A stretch of 64,000 bases of DNA from NCBI GenBank assembly GCA_037962975.1, contig CM075674.1:88180501-88244500 (forward strand), given 5' to 3'. Below, piece by piece: positions 12,269 to 23,964 of this stretch. This DNA comes from Clitoria ternatea (Eukaryota > Streptophyta > Magnoliopsida > Fabales > Fabaceae). Each line of letters opens with the position of its first letter. The stretch's first letter is position 1. A model generated the notes under the pieces. That model searched no databases and was not told the origin of the DNA. It saw nothing but the letters and a program-made list of their open reading frames with translations. The position numbers were made by a program, and so were the translations under genes.

Positions 12269-12856
12269 TGTTAGGTAAAACAATGATAGAACCAAATTCC
12301 TGTGGCAAGTATAACAAAACTAGTAAGTAGAAAAGAAAAGAAAAACCAGAAAACACAAGTGCAAAAACAAAGACAAAAGAAAGAACAAAAGGGAGAAAAG
12401 AGATATAACAAGATTAACATGATTCACCCAAAGGCTTCAAGGGCTACATCCACGGGTAGGAACAAGTTCCACAAAGATAGTTAAAACAGATTACAAAGGG
12501 ATTACAACTCTTGTGTTTGAATAACATATATAAGATCTCATCCACGTAACTTCAAATAGTCTTCTTGTGTAACTCAGATTCCCTGACTCCAAATCTCAAA
12601 CACCGCTATGAAACTCTCTCGTACATCTTTAATAAAAGCTTTGCATACTCTTTCTTGCTTTTATAACTAGACATGCTGCTTTATGACTATTGCACACTCT
12701 TTATAAAGTTTGCACCTAAGAGAACTCTGATGAGCCCTATTTGTATAGTCTCTCAAAAGGCATAAATGCTAACAATTTTATAGCTAAAAGTTGTTACACC
12801 TAAAATAGAAACTGTTACATATATATACAAAGAGGTTTAAAAAAACTTCTTTTATA
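12269..12856 (-). repeat. 5' LTR of the Copia element
   Basis: Partner of 8632-9247. Plus-strand left edge TGTTAGGTAAAAC; right edge near CTTCTTTTATA. No clear initiator-Met-type primer-binding site was recognised just inside it, which fits an old copy. Confidence 0.8.
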
Positions 12857-12861
12857 ATAAA

Positions 12862-13385
12862 TGTATATATTATGTTAGTTTTTTTTACACACGTGAATAA
12901 GATATGATTTTAGATTTGTCTTACTTTTTACAAATTTCATCTATATAATATAAACTTTCAATTCAGTTATGGGCCTCAAGAAAAAGAAAAGCGTGCAATA
13001 AAAAGTTATTAAATAATGTAATAATTTGTTAAAGTTAAATTTGATTCTTCGTGCGTGTGTATATAATTTGACAAATGTGGCATATATTCTATAAAAATAA
13101 AAATAAAAAATTAAAAACATTTAAAAATATAAAAAAAGATAAGCTTAAGTTAATTTTAAAGATTTACATTTGTTTTAATGTAAGGGATATATGTAATATT
13201 CTTTTACAAAAACAAATTAAGAGGTTTAATCGTTATATAGTAACAAAATATAATAATTTGATATATAGTATTGGTAAATATTAAGTGGTCACCGTTTTTT
13301 TTTCAAAATATTTTGTTAATTAAATTAGTCGACCAAAGATTAATTACAGTAAATAAATCCTCCTTCAATGACAATTTAATTGATT
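12862..13385. other. AT-rich interval without a recognised gene
   Basis: Low-complexity A/T sequence. The Lys/Asn/Ile-rich open stretch at 13075-13284 is a composition artefact. Confidence 0.5.
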
Positions 13386-13390
13386 GACAT

Positions 13391-13545
13391 ATTAAATACT
13401 AATGTGGAATCTTTATATGACACACAATTGCTAACATAACATATTAAATATTAAGTGATGTTTTCATATGACATGTGATTATATGTCATATTATGTGACC
13501 TATGTTGATGTGCCACTTGTCATATTAGTATTTAATGTGACACGT
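13391..13545. mobile_element. MITE-like inverted repeat
   Basis: The arm GACATATTAAATACTAATG near 13391 is inverted near 13518-13543 (CATATTAGTATTTAATGTG). The approximately 110-bp interior has further TGACATG and CATATGACA words. Similarity of the flanks (GTAAATAAAT at 13348 against ATTTATTTAG at 13578) hints that the element may reach about 13340-13600. It is too AT-rich to assign a superfamily or a target duplication. Confidence 0.45.
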
Positions 13546-13784
13546 TAAATTTTGTTAGCCTACTTATTGTTGAAAAATTTATTTAGTAACCAATTCATCC
13601 CTCATTAATTTATTTGTGATAAAATCCTTTAAGCATTAAGTTGACGGTCAATTAATCTTGATTTATTATAGATTTTTATAAATACCAACTAATATCCTTT
13701 GTGTAATTTATTAAAATTTTAAAATAAATGCTTTATTTGTTAGTCAATGAATTATCTCGTTTAAGAAATCTTATTATACCTATT

Positions 13785-14355
13785 CATGATTACTGTATTC
13801 TATTTGAGATTTCATTGATTTAAAATTAAAAATATACTGTAATTCCAAATGTCTCTCAATTAGAAAATTAGTCTCTATCAAATTCTCAAATTAACGACCA
13901 TTGTTTTCATTTTATGTTGAGATGGTGACTTTAGATTAATTTTTTAATCGGTAGATTCACAATATACTTTAATTTCAAACTAGACAAATGAGATATCAAA
14001 TAAGATAGTGACCACAAATGGTCACAAACATGTTGGACTATAATAGGCAAATTTTGATATACATAGTCACTATTCTTGTATTCTTTTTCAAGATGTATGT
14101 CGTAGCTAATTGAGCTATAATGGTCCAATTACTTTATGACATGATTATTGTATCCTGTTTGAGATTTCATCTATTTATTTTAAAATGAAAAATTCTGCAA
14201 CTATACAATTCCCCTTACTTAAGAAAACAAAACAATCATTACTCAGTCTCAAATTAGTAATTAAAAAATATTAATTTTATTGATTTGAAATTATAAATAA
14301 AATTAGGAGATCTTAAATATATCACCATTACCATGAACGGTCACAAAATATTAGG
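13785..14355 (+). repeat. Diverged tandem duplication, period about 355 bp
   Basis: ATGATTACTGTATTCTATTT at 13785 is matched by ATGATTATTGTATCCTGTTT at about 14140, both followed by GAGATTTCAT. Later landmarks keep the offset: a run ending ATGGTCACAAACATGTTGG (about 14017-14035) pairs with ACGGTCACAAAATATTAGG (about 14336-14354). Non-coding; origin unknown. Confidence 0.55.
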
Positions 14356-15144
14356 AGCCCAATCCATCTTTTAAAAAGCCTAAAACATGGGACTATGATA
14401 TCAATTTTCCTTATCAAATGTCAATTTGTGTCAGCCACGTTAGTAAAAGTTTAGGTGCAAATAACACTGTGTCCTTTCCGCCCTATTATACTCCTTTATT
14501 CTTCAATGTTGACCATTATTTGGGGGCTTAAATGGTGGAGAGCTTCTCAGTTTACAACTTTTTAATCATTTTTTTCTTCTTCAAAATTGGCCACCCAAAC
14601 TATCCTTTCTAGGGATAAATGATTTCGATGGTGATCTTTTTGTTTCAAGATGAGGTACTATACCATGTGACCCAAAGTCTGAAAGTGGGGGCACTAGCAC
14701 TAATTGCACTTCATGACGAGACTTGCAGTATTATGCATTTTCTTTTCTATTATTATTCATAGATTCTTTCTTGCATGAGTTTATAACCTTTTCCTCCCTC
14801 TTTTGGCTAAACTTACCATACTTTACCAAAGCTTCTTATTTTCTTAAATGTTATTAAGAATGGAATAATGAAATTTAAATAATTGGTAAGAACCACTAAA
14901 CTTCAACTTTCATACTGTCATCATGTAAATATGCATATTAGTTTGTGCTGTATTGATTAGACAGTGCTAAGTTATTTTTACTCAAGATGGCTTGATCCTT
15001 ACCTTCTTTGAGGCAATGGTAGTCACCATTAGTTAGCATTTGTCTAAGTATTGTTTTTTAAAATAACAAATAAAAAAAAGGAAAGATAATTTGCCTTGGA
15101 AGAACCGATACTATTTCTTGACACTTAATGTTCATATCGCACAC
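14356..15144. other. Interval without a recognised gene
   Basis: No domain, RNA gene or repeat boundary recognised. Some moderately GC-richer stretches at 14440-14720 have no open reading frame of note. Confidence 0.45.
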
Positions 15145-15567
15145 TAAGTGTTCATTTGACTTAATGAATTTATAATTTTTTTAAGGAGCTTATTTTTTTT
15201 AAGAGCTATTAGAGTTGTTTGCTTAATATAAAAAATAAGACCTTATAGCTTTTGAAAAGTTATAAGCTCCTAGTTTTTGGAAAAGTTACTTGAGGAAGCT
15301 TATGATTTTTCAAAAGCTATAAGCTCCCCCATTAATTGTTTAGTTATTATTTTTACCTTTTTTTATAACGACTTTTATCTCTCACATAATTAAAATATTA
15401 TGTCCTTTAAAATTACTTAACACAATTTAAGTTAGTTTTATCAAATAACTCTATTTTAATAAGCTTCATAAAAAGTTATAAGCTATTAGCTACTCAAAAA
15501 GTCATAAGCTACAAGTCATAAGTCATAAGTCATAAGTCATAACTTTGTTTTGTCAAACAAACCCTAA
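15145..15567. mobile_element. MITE-like element with AAGCTATAAGCT words
   Basis: The left end TAAGTGTTCATTTGAC and the inverted right end (reverse complement TTAGGGTTTGTTTGAC) agree at 12 of 16 bases. Inside, words such as TTATAAGCTCC, AAGCTATAAGCTC and AAGTTATAAGCTATTAG occur in both orientations, a style common in short non-autonomous plant elements. Four GTCATAA copies lie in tandem at 15512-15541. No target duplication was identified. Confidence 0.5.
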
Positions 15568-15678
15568 GAATAATAAACAAATAGGATATGATAGGATAAG
15601 AACAATATAAGATAAATGTTGAATTAATTTTTATCTTGTCTAGTTTTTGATGTATACTAAGATAAATGTTGGATAAAC

Positions 15679-15679
<1 letters not shown>

Positions 15680-15750
<71 letters not shown>
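15680..15750. repeat. (AAT)n microsatellite
   Basis: About 23 uninterrupted AAT trinucleotides. On the minus strand it creates a poly-leucine open stretch that is not a gene. Confidence 0.95.
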
Positions 15751-15761
15751 TCAGTTGATTA

Positions 15762-15814
15762 TGGCTTAGTTGACAACACAATTGAGATTGAGGGAAAAGT
15801 CTTGGGTTCAATCC
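15762..15814 (+). other. tRNA-like internal promoter, possible SINE head
   Basis: TGGCTTAGTTGA (15762-15773) resembles an RNA polymerase III box A, and GGTTCAATCC (15805-15814) a box B, about 42 bp apart as in tRNA-derived SINEs. No poly(A) tail or target duplication was found downstream, and no tRNA cloverleaf is evident. It could be a chance match or a decayed SINE. Confidence 0.35.
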
Positions 15815-15974
15815 TTATCAAACGGCAAAGAGTTTGTTCCTGATTTATGGAAAATGTGAAAATTATTTAGATTGAACTTAAAGAAAGATTCACACAAAGC
15901 AATTTGGTGAGAATTTTGAAATTACAATAAGAAATTTATGGTTTCAAGGAATGAAATATGTCAGTGGTTAACTA

Positions 15975-16330
15975 TAATAATAAGTTAAAAGTATTATGAG
16001 AAGAGTTAGAAAATTGTAACTCTGCCAGAATGTGTGTGCAATATGAGGTGTCAATGTGAAGCGATTGAAAATGTTAAGTCATATAGGGTTCACGGTTGTA
16101 TAATAAGGTTTCCGATGAGCCTCAATGAGAATTTTATGATGGTGAAATTTTAGATTTTTCTCATGAAACCATTACTAGAGATCAACAGGGAGTTTTCCAT
16201 GGTCTTTCAACATGAGAGGTATAATGGACCAATGCCAAATGATGACTCATATATGTTAGTGAATCTAGTAGAAAAAAAAAGTCTCAAGGTAGAGAATATG
16301 GAAATTATCAAAATGTTAGGAACTGGAAAA
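15975..16330 (+). pseudogene. Copia gag fragment
   Basis: The reading LWEELENCNSA is suggested near 16000 through a stop. The open stretch from 16163 reads MKPLLEINREFSMVFQHER, matching the conserved DPLPxINKVFSMVxQQER segment of Copia gag. A GREYGNYQNVRNW-like Gly/Asn run follows near 16280. Frames change repeatedly. The fragment starts the plus-strand Copia remnant that continues at 17370. Confidence 0.65.
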
Positions 16331-16436
16331 GTAATGCACATACTATGGAAGAAATAGATATACAATTAAAATTTGCTATAGAAAGCATAGTCCCCATTCT
16401 TTTCAACTTTATAACAAAAATTAGGTTAATGCAAAC

Positions 16437-16840
16437 TATAACACCCCAAGCGTTGACCAGGGCGGGAAGTGATCGTCGGTGCCGAGACACATACAATGAA
16501 TGGTTCTTGGAAGACTTCCAATGGGAGGGAAACATGAATGAACTAACTATACATCGAAATGAGGGGGATCTGAAAACTGTATAGCTATATGACTATACAG
16601 TTAAGGATAACTCAAAGAATTGATCAGTACTACTTATACCAATAAAATTCATTTACTTTTTGGTAGCCTATCACTTAAGAACTTCAAAGTCAGGTGTTAT
16701 TTGACTTGGAGCAATTCTGAGATGGTTGGCCTCCTAGGAACTTATCAGAAAGTTATGAGTAAAGACAAAACACGTTGAAAAGTCTTGTGTTGGTTTATAG
16801 GGACAATTTTTAATCCCCAAAAAATGGCCAAGGTGTTACA
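16437..16840 (+). mobile_element. Cassandra-type TRIM solo LTR
   Basis: Begins TATAACACCCCAAGCG (Cassandra-type LTRs begin TGTAACACCCC) and ends AAGGTGTTACA, giving the expected short terminal inverted repeat. It contains a 5S-rRNA-like segment (separate entry), the hallmark of Cassandra terminal-repeat retrotransposons in miniature. The flanks CAAAC (16432-16436) and CTAAC (16841-16845) match at 4 of 5 positions, consistent with a decayed 5-bp target duplication and with a solo LTR. It interrupts the surrounding Copia gag remnant. Confidence 0.75.
16660..16750 (+). ncRNA. 5S rRNA-like segment of the Cassandra LTR
   Basis: AAGAACTTCAAAGTCAGGTG corresponds to the 5S stretch GAACTCCGAAGTTAAGCGTG around box A. 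GAGATGG then GGCCTCCTAGGAA correspond to the intermediate element and box C (GGATGGGTGACCTCCTGGGAA). Spacing between these blocks is close to 5S. Substitutions inside box A and box C suggest weak or lost RNA polymerase III activity. This is not a genuine 5S gene. Confidence 0.7.
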
Positions 16841-16878
16841 CTAACAATATGTTTGGTGAAAGTAATAACATATATGTT

Positions 16879-17180
16879 GTAGGGGTGGAAAAATGGGTTG
16901 GCTCGTCCTACCACGGGACGCCCCACTAAAAGCTTACTAGTACACTAACAATAAAATCAAGAAAAATTGTTTAACAAAAAAGAAGGACAAATAGGTTATA
17001 TACAAGGAAGTTGCCTTCCCAACTAGCTAAAAAATAAGGAAATAGCCTATCTTTGGTTTGTTGGGTTGTAGACCTACTGGACTGAGTTATAATGCGTTAA
17101 GGGCTAAAGTTTCATTATCCACCCAGTTATTTTTGGCAGGCCTGATAAGCTAACATGATGAGTCAGACTTATTTTTTCGC
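16879..17180. mobile_element. hAT-like fragment
   Basis: Starts TAGGGGTGGAAAAATGGG, followed by GGTTGGCTCGTCC, as at 2480. Internal GC-rich blocks (GGGACGCCCCACT; GGCAGGCCTGATAAGC near 17137) flank a non-coding core. The right terminus is not clear. Confidence 0.35.
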
Positions 17181-17369
17181 CTGCCTAAGATGTAGATGAC
17201 AAGATGTCCACTAAGGATGACAAAGTTGAAATTGAACCTGAACCTTTTATATCTAAATAATACAAGAGTATCTTGGTGATGATTCAATAGACAAAATAAC
17301 AAAATACTAGTGTGGCAAACCAAGTAATCACACCTTCAAAGACAAAAAAGAATGGAAATCATTCAAGTA

Positions 17370-18800
17370 ACAATTATTTTTCATCTTGCACTTCACATAG
17401 ATAACAATTGATGGATTATAGATTTTGGCCAGTTGATCACATTTACACATAATGTGAATTAATTAGAGATATGAAAGTTATCTCACAATTATTTGTAAAT
17501 TTATGAAATAGAAACAAGTTAACCACTACTCATGTAGCCATTATGAAAATTTCATTAAGTATTACTTTGATGGATGTGTTGTATCTTCAGGAGTTCAAAT
17601 TCAATTTAGTTTTAATTCACAATTTGGTGGTTTAACTTCACCATTAATTGGTTTTAAATATGCTCATTGTATCATCTAAGACACTCATTCATAAAGGATA
17701 ACTGGTTCAGTTAAGGTGAGGAACGATCTTTGTCAATTTTAGTTAACAAGTAATAATTATGGTTGTGATACAACAAGTTTTGTTGATATTTGTACTATGA
17801 TCCCACTTCATCCATTTGGCAATGTAGGCTAGGTCCTTTGTCCTAAAATCATATAAGGTACCTTACTTTGGGTTATCTTTTTATTACAATGGATAAAGAT
17901 TTAGCACGTGATGCTTGTCGTGTTTTAAGACAAAAGTGACTTTCATTTCCTATTAACCTAAGTAAATTCATTTCTTGCTTTAATTTAATTAACAATCACT
18001 TTAATTTAATTAACAATGATATTTGGGACCTATTTTTCAAATGTGTTTCTTAACGGTCTTGGATGATCATGGTCGATTTACCTGGCCGATTATGATGAAA
18101 ACAAAGCTAAAAACTCAGGTTCATAGTTGGGTCGAAAAAAAAAGAGCCAAATAATGGAAGCGTAAACATAGGACACCATAATACACCCCAAAACTTTAAG
18201 GTATTAGGTGAATGATTTCATCCATTTATAAACCCTTTAACTTACTCATATCTATTTAATGTGAAACTTTCATTCACACTTGATTTCCAACATGGGTGGA
18301 AACTTAGTTTGAAAAAGAGGGCAATTAGGAAAACTAATGGTGTTGGTTTCCTGATGCTCGATTTATATGCTTCTAAAGGCATTGTGCATTAGAGGAGCTA
18401 CGAGCACATCCCAACACAAAATGCAAGAATGGAAAAGTGACATAAGCACATGTTAAATATAACCAGAGCGTTGGTATCCTATATGTTGTTTCACATGCTA
18501 ACTATTTAATCAACAAAATTCCATCTCTTGTGTTTGGAAACAAGTCTCCCTTCATGTGTTTGTATGGGACTAAACTAGATCTACAACAGTTACAAATATT
18601 TAGATCATTGTGTTATCGTTCCACCCTAGGAGGCCATAGAACCAAGTTGATCCAAGAGCCAGGAAATGCATTTTCTTAGCTATAGATCACAAATAAAAAA
18701 AAAAGTTTTGTGATGCCACAATGTGAGATCCTAATCTATAGAGATATCTAGTTTCATGAACAAGTGATGTTTTTTCCTAGCAATATAGATCATGTGAGCC
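17370..18800 (+). pseudogene. Copia protease, GAG-pre-integrase and integrase remnant
   Basis: Protease: WIIDFGQLITF at 17412 matches the WIIDSGATDHI active site with Ser lost, and LPNGNKLTTTHV-like text follows. GAG-pre-integrase: SITLMDVLYLQEFKFNLV near 17560, then SIWQCRLG (family IWHxRLGH) near 17810. Integrase: ALEELRAHP-like near 18390, a SHANYLINKIPSLVFGNKSP-type run near 18500, MCLYGTKLDLQQLQIFRSL near 18555, and FHEQVMFFPSNIDHVS near 18755. Frames switch many times. The order gag-PR-INT-RT identifies Copia on the plus strand. Confidence 0.8.
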
Positions 18801-19011
18801 AATGTATACATAGGTTGACCTTTAGAAAAAAAAACCCCATAAACCTATCATATCCACCCCTACTTCATCCCAATATTCTCCTATAACTATACATGAAACT
18901 TCTTCTATGTCTGATCCCAGTTCACCTAATGTACCATCTATTTAGCATTAAAGATCTTTAAGAAAGAGCAAGCCAACAAACCATTTGCTCAATTACTATT
19001 GCCTCACATTG

Positions 19012-19888
19012 GATAAAAAGCTATCTAATAGTTCAGAGTCAGACTTAAAGGGGGAAGTTGAATAAGTCTTAGACTCTTTTTGTGAAATTTGAAACTTTAA
19101 AGCACTTGTAGCAGATTTGTTAGAAGCAAGGAAAGTGAGAATAAACATAAGAAATTTATAGTGGTTCACTTCTAATGCAAAAGCTTGTAGATCCATTGGT
19201 GAGACTTTAGCTTGATGTAAGCATCAGACCTTAAGAATGTGATGAGAAGGCAAAAGGTCTGGTGTGAAGGTATAATCAAAACTTGCATAAAAATGGAATT
19301 CCTTGAGATTTTCAGAGTAAAAGTCCTTTCATTGGCTTTCTTATTTTAATCAGAGCATGTAAAGCATATGTTGTTGATCTTCAGTAACTTCCTGACACAA
19401 GAGCTAATTGTTATGCTGCACAGAGTAGCTACATTGGTTTCATCACAAAAGAGCTTTGGTTGCTTCACTGTTTTGTCTCTTTTCCTCTTTTGACGATAAG
19501 TGCAATTTTTCTTGACACCCACATAGATCAAAGCATCATTAAGCAAGATTTTGAATGTTGGTTGTTGTGAGCTTGAAGTGTAGTTTTTGTTGCTTCAAAA
19601 GTCCGAGGTCTGATTGGTACTCCAAAGGTTCGAGCATACTTAAATCAGATTCTTTTTTAGAAAATCTTGGAATCAGACCTTTCTTGAAAATTTCTTGTAT
19701 GTCATAAGTTACACTTTTGTTTTGATGGATTTTCTCTCTCATTTGTAACCTATATGCTTAATCTGAAACACTTAATTTAATAGGTTAGATAACACAAAGG
19801 CAAACTTCATTTACTTTAAATGTCTTGATGCGTGTTGTTAACAAATCTTGGGGTCTAGTTAATTAATAATTTTCTTTTATAAATCAAA
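19012..19888. mobile_element. Unidentified insertion inside the Copia remnant
   Basis: The variable segment between Copia integrase and RT reads SKPTNHLLNYYCLTL up to about 19010, and RT-leading text resumes at about 19890 (YHTYAMSLMNEVEPNNY). The 0.88 kb between them has no Copia similarity and several AGTCAGA/TCAGACCTT words in both orientations. It may be an LTR or other non-autonomous insert. Its ends and target duplication could not be fixed. Confidence 0.35.
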
Positions 19889-19889
19889 C

Positions 19890-20790
19890 TTGGTTCCAAC
19901 ATTATCTACTAACCATCCTATCTTTGCTTGCTTGTCTTACAAGCACCTTTTTACCTCATATCACACTTATGCCATGTCATTAATGAATGAAGTAGAACCT
20001 AATAATTATGTTAAGGCTATAACAAATCCTAGTTGGATTAAATCTATGGAAGATAAAATCCAAAACTTAGAGAAGAATGACACTTTGCAAATTGTCTCTT
20101 TGCTTGATGGGGTAGTTCTTATAAGTAATAAGTTGATCTACAAGATGAAAAACCATCTTGATGGAGCCATAGTCAAATAAAAGGCTCGATTAATAGCCAA
20201 GGGCTACAATAAAATTGAAGGGCCTGGTTGATTCCTTTTCATTTATGGTCAAAATGACCACACTAAGGGTGACCATGGCCTTGGTAGCCATTAATAATTT
20301 CCATTTGTAGTAACTTAACGTGTATAATGCATTCCTTCATGTTAATTACATGAGGATGTTTTCATAGAAATCCCTACAAGAGTTTAGGTACACAAACTAA
20401 GCCATGTCTATAAACTCATCAAGTCCCACTGAGTCTTGAAGCAAATGAATCACAAATTAATAATTTGAGTCATTTTCTCACACTTTCATCGCTAATGGAT
20501 ACCAACCCACCCGTCTATACTATTCCCTGTTCCTAAAATTTAGTGGCACCTCTTTCAAAGTTCTCACAGAATATGTGGATGATGTGATGTTGGTTTGCAA
20601 CTATCTAATGTAATTTGAATACATTAAGAGCACACTTCACCATATTAAGCATTTAGGATCAAGGATTTGGATCTTCTTAAAATTTTCTTAGGGTTGGAAG
20701 TGGCTCAATCTACTAATGACACTTCCTTATGCTAAAGGAAGTACTTCCTCAAATTTCTTAGTGATATTGGTTTCCTTAGTGACTAGCCAA
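19890..20790 (+). pseudogene. Copia reverse transcriptase remnant
   Basis: EPNNYVKAITNPSWIKSMED then KIQNLEKNDTLQIVSLLDGV (19998-20120) is the canonical N-terminal segment of Copia RT. KARLIAKGYNKIEG follows after a stop near 20180. Further on, YVDDVM at about 20575 retains the catalytic pair in a frame broken from the rest, and IKDLDLLKIFLGLEVAQS at about 20650 is the connection segment. The reading ends near 20790 with no RNase H. Multiple stops and frameshifts. Confidence 0.8.
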
Positions 20791-20799
20791 GGTTATGAG

Positions 20800-23291
20800 A
20801 TTATTTTGGACTGGACCGTAATTGTTTCATTGTTTTTCCTTTTTTTTAAAAATTAAAACCAAAATTATTTTTTCCTTAACACTTGCTCTTTTTTGATAAA
20901 AAACAAAGATGTGTTAGAGGGCTCACACATCTTATACAACCAACTGTGAAAGTCCATTTTTCTAAAAAAATTTCTAATTTTCAAAAATAATAAACCAAAA
21001 GACCTGTTTTACCATAGTATATTTTTTGGAAATTATTTTAAGAAACAACACCTCTTCAATTTTTAAAACCAAAAAAACCAATATATTTATGACTACTTGG
21101 GCTTTTTATGTTCAAATTTTGTATTGTTCATGTTCTAATTTATGCAATTTTATTTTTTTATTTCACTTTTACTCCCTTTCACCATTTTAAAAAAACAGGT
21201 TCTGAAAATCATTTTATAGAATGATTTTTTTAAACACTAAAAAACAAAAATTGAATCAAGCAATTCCTTGATTTTACCTTTCTCTCACAGCACTTAACAC
21301 ATCAAATAAACCTTCTTTTCGATAAAAGTATTTTATAAAACACTTTTAAGAAAAGTTAAAAACACAAATACAAAAAAAAAACCCTTATTTTTAAGAGTTT
21401 CCAACAAAAGGTTGGTTAAACAAAAGCATAACAGAATTATTAATTGGATTGGCCCTCACTATGTGTGAAAATGAGAAAAGCTACGTAGCAATATTTTAAT
21501 ATGTATATATATAAAACAGTGGATAATAAAAGATATAAATGTTTGATACACGGTGCCTCCAACCATGAGGACAAACACAAAGGTTGAAGTTTGTGGTGTT
21601 CACAGAAAGAGACATTTTCCTAGTTACATAACATGTACCCATCTATCTATTTGCCTAACACCATCCAATTTTAATTCCAAACCAAATAATAATATCCAAA
21701 CCCACTAATTTTGGACTTTTATGTGAGTGGTTGATTTGGTAGAGAGGTACTTTCCCACTCCCACGTGTGTGAGTCTTTTAAAATTTTCTTTTCCGTTTGG
21801 AACTTCATGCATTGCAAATAAATAAATGTTTTCTTGTATAGAAGAAACCAAATGGTCACATTCACCAGACATTCGTTTGAGGGGCCCATTCAAAAAAGTC
21901 ACTTGCCTTTTCAATATGGACTTCTTCTCTATTTTCCAATTGGGCTCAACCCAAACACTCCCCATCTCTTCTTCACACGTGTCTCTGTTTCCTCTTTTCT
22001 TTACTTTAACAAACTTTTCGAAAAAAAATTAAATAATATTGCCTATATTTGAAGTTATATTTCAAAATTATTTGGTCAATTTTGTGGTCATAGATTTGTC
22101 GTAACTTTCTGCTATATATATAAAAAAGGTAGTTTGTGTACCGAAAAGAATTGTCCTATGGGTTAAACTTTTAAGGATTGGCCTTTTGTGTCAACTATGG
22201 TTTTCTTTAATTTTATGTTATATATTCATTGCTAATACGGTTGAAGTGTAGAATAAAATAGAATGGGTCTTACTGGGCATTTATTTACGTTTATATTGGG
22301 TTTAGAAGACTTAGAGAATATGGGCCGGGCCCATCTTATATCGTCTAGGGCTTTAGCTCATGCCTAGCTAGTTCATTTTGTAGCAAAATTGACAAAGGAA
22401 AGGCTTAGGCCCGAGACTCTGAGTTCCAACTTGACCATATAGAATGCAATCCCTGAAATGGAGAAGGGCCCCAGCCCAGAGCGTACTCACCAAAACTCAA
22501 CATGCGGTACATTTTCTCTGGTCGGGAAAAGAATTAGTAACATGAAAACGGGCCACAGCCCGGAGCATACACGGGAGCCTACACAAGGGTAAGCTTAAAG
22601 CCCATATATTATTGCTTGTTGGAAAGTAAAAGGCAATCTAGTATAGAATTTAGAAGATCGTATGATGAGTCATTTTATAAGTCATTTAGGAACCTTTTAT
22701 GTGGTTTGTTATCATGTTATCTTTTGTTTGTTTAATACATTGTTTTAGGTTGAATTTAGTGGTTTGGACCTAATTGGATCTTGGTTAGAACATTAGTTAA
22801 TCTTCTTGTTTTAGGGTCTTTGAATTTTGCTTCTTTTTCCCCCCTAGTTATATCTTGAGCTACAGATCTAATTTTTTTAGTGATTTTTATTGAATTAAAA
22901 AAAATAGTTTCCAAAGCTTTATTTTAGTACCACACTTGCAGGATTTGGATGCTTGATCTAAAAGTCATAAGCTAGTGAAGTTGGAGCGTTAATGTTGCAT
23001 GTGAGATTTACTCCTTTTTTTTTTTTGTATATGATGATTCATTAAAAGGCCCTATGACAAGCTAAATGATGCTTATAAAGTGTGATATACAATGCCACAT
23101 ATTAGCTTAAACAATACAGGCATGCTCACTCAGAGCTCTGTCGGAGTAAATGCAATATGAAAGATTAATCATATAATCTTTTATTCTTCAACTAAAATCA
23201 CAAACATTTTTATGAATATTTTTTAAAAAGCTTTGAGTTTTCCATAAATCATTTCATCAATCTTTTTTCTTTGGTAATATTAACTCTGTTG
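20800..23291. other. Interval without a recognised gene
   Basis: Homopolymer-rich sequence to 21450. At 21760 and 21975 are two CACGTG G-box cores in a pyrimidine-rich stretch that looks like plant promoter or leader sequence, but no linked reading frame was found. At 22445-22600 a phrase of the type GGGCC(C/A)CAGCCC(A/G)GAGC occurs twice about 95 bp apart. The last bases before 23297 are the left flank of the Tat-like insertion. Confidence 0.45.
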
Positions 23292-23639
23292 ATACCTGTC
23301 GCGACCGAGATCGCGGAGGGAAGGCCAACCCTTAAAAACGAAAACGGGTTTTTCGAAATCCTTTCGAAAAGAAAACAGGGAGTCGCCTCCAATATTTTTT
23401 AGGATAAAAATATCGGGAAAAACCTCTTTTAAAACACTGGTTATGAAAAATGAAATTCTAAGTTCGAGAGTCGAATTACAGGTGAGGAAGGTATTAGCAC
23501 CTCACAACTGTCCGTTATAAAACAGTTACCTCAAATTGATAGCGCTTATTCCAAAATAGTCTAGAAATTATTTTAACTTCTTTTATGAAAAGAAACATAC
23601 AAAATGACCAAGCAGACACAAACAGAAAAAACAGACTGA

Positions 23640-23900
23640 ATAATAACAGTAAGAAATCTGACTAAACAGTGACAGTAAGAAAGAAGAAAACAGCAATGAT
23701 AGAAGACTAAATAGTGACAGTAAGAAAGAAGAAAAAAGTGACGATGGAAATCTGAATGGTGACAGTAAGAAAGAAGAAAACAGCGACGATAGAAGTCTGA
23801 ACAGTGACAGTAAGAAAGAAGAAAACAACGACGATAGAAGACTAAACAACGACAATAAATAAAATAGAAGATTTAAACAGTAACAGTAAGAAATGATAAG
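23640..23900. repeat. 45-bp tandem repeats in the 3' LTR
   Basis: About five diverged units built on GACAGTAAGAAAGAAGAAAA followed by CAGCGACGATAGAAG. The same block lies in the other LTR at 35772-36035. The period is divisible by three, so the minus strand shows a Leu/Ser-rich open stretch. Confidence 0.85.
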
Positions 23901-23964
23901 GCTATGACAGTAAGGAACTCGACAAAACAACAAATATAAGAAAAAAAAATTGAAACAGATTGAA

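Larger units (their letters stand above)
8632..12856 (-). mobile_element. Two-LTR Copia retrotransposon with a large pol deletion
   Basis: Minus-strand Copia element bounded by two clearly related LTRs (8632-9247 and 12269-12856). A candidate 5-bp target duplication, ATAAA, occurs at 8627-8631 and 12857-12861; it is AT-rich and so only suggestive. Internal order on the minus strand is gag, GAG-pre-integrase, integrase and the N-terminal half of RT, then directly the polypurine tract and 3' LTR. The RT catalytic half and RNase H are absent. Many stops and frameshifts elsewhere make it an old, non-autonomous copy. Confidence 0.8.

Noticed and set aside
15530..15811. Poly-leucine open frame
   Set aside because: Translation of the (AAT)n microsatellite.
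16660..16750. Genuine 5S rRNA gene
   Set aside because: Only part of 5S aligns, control boxes are mutated, and it lies within Cassandra-type LTR ends.
23583..23933. Leu/Ser/Phe-rich minus-strand open frame resembling a membrane protein
   Set aside because: It is the 45-bp LTR repeat read in frame; the same appears in the other LTR.
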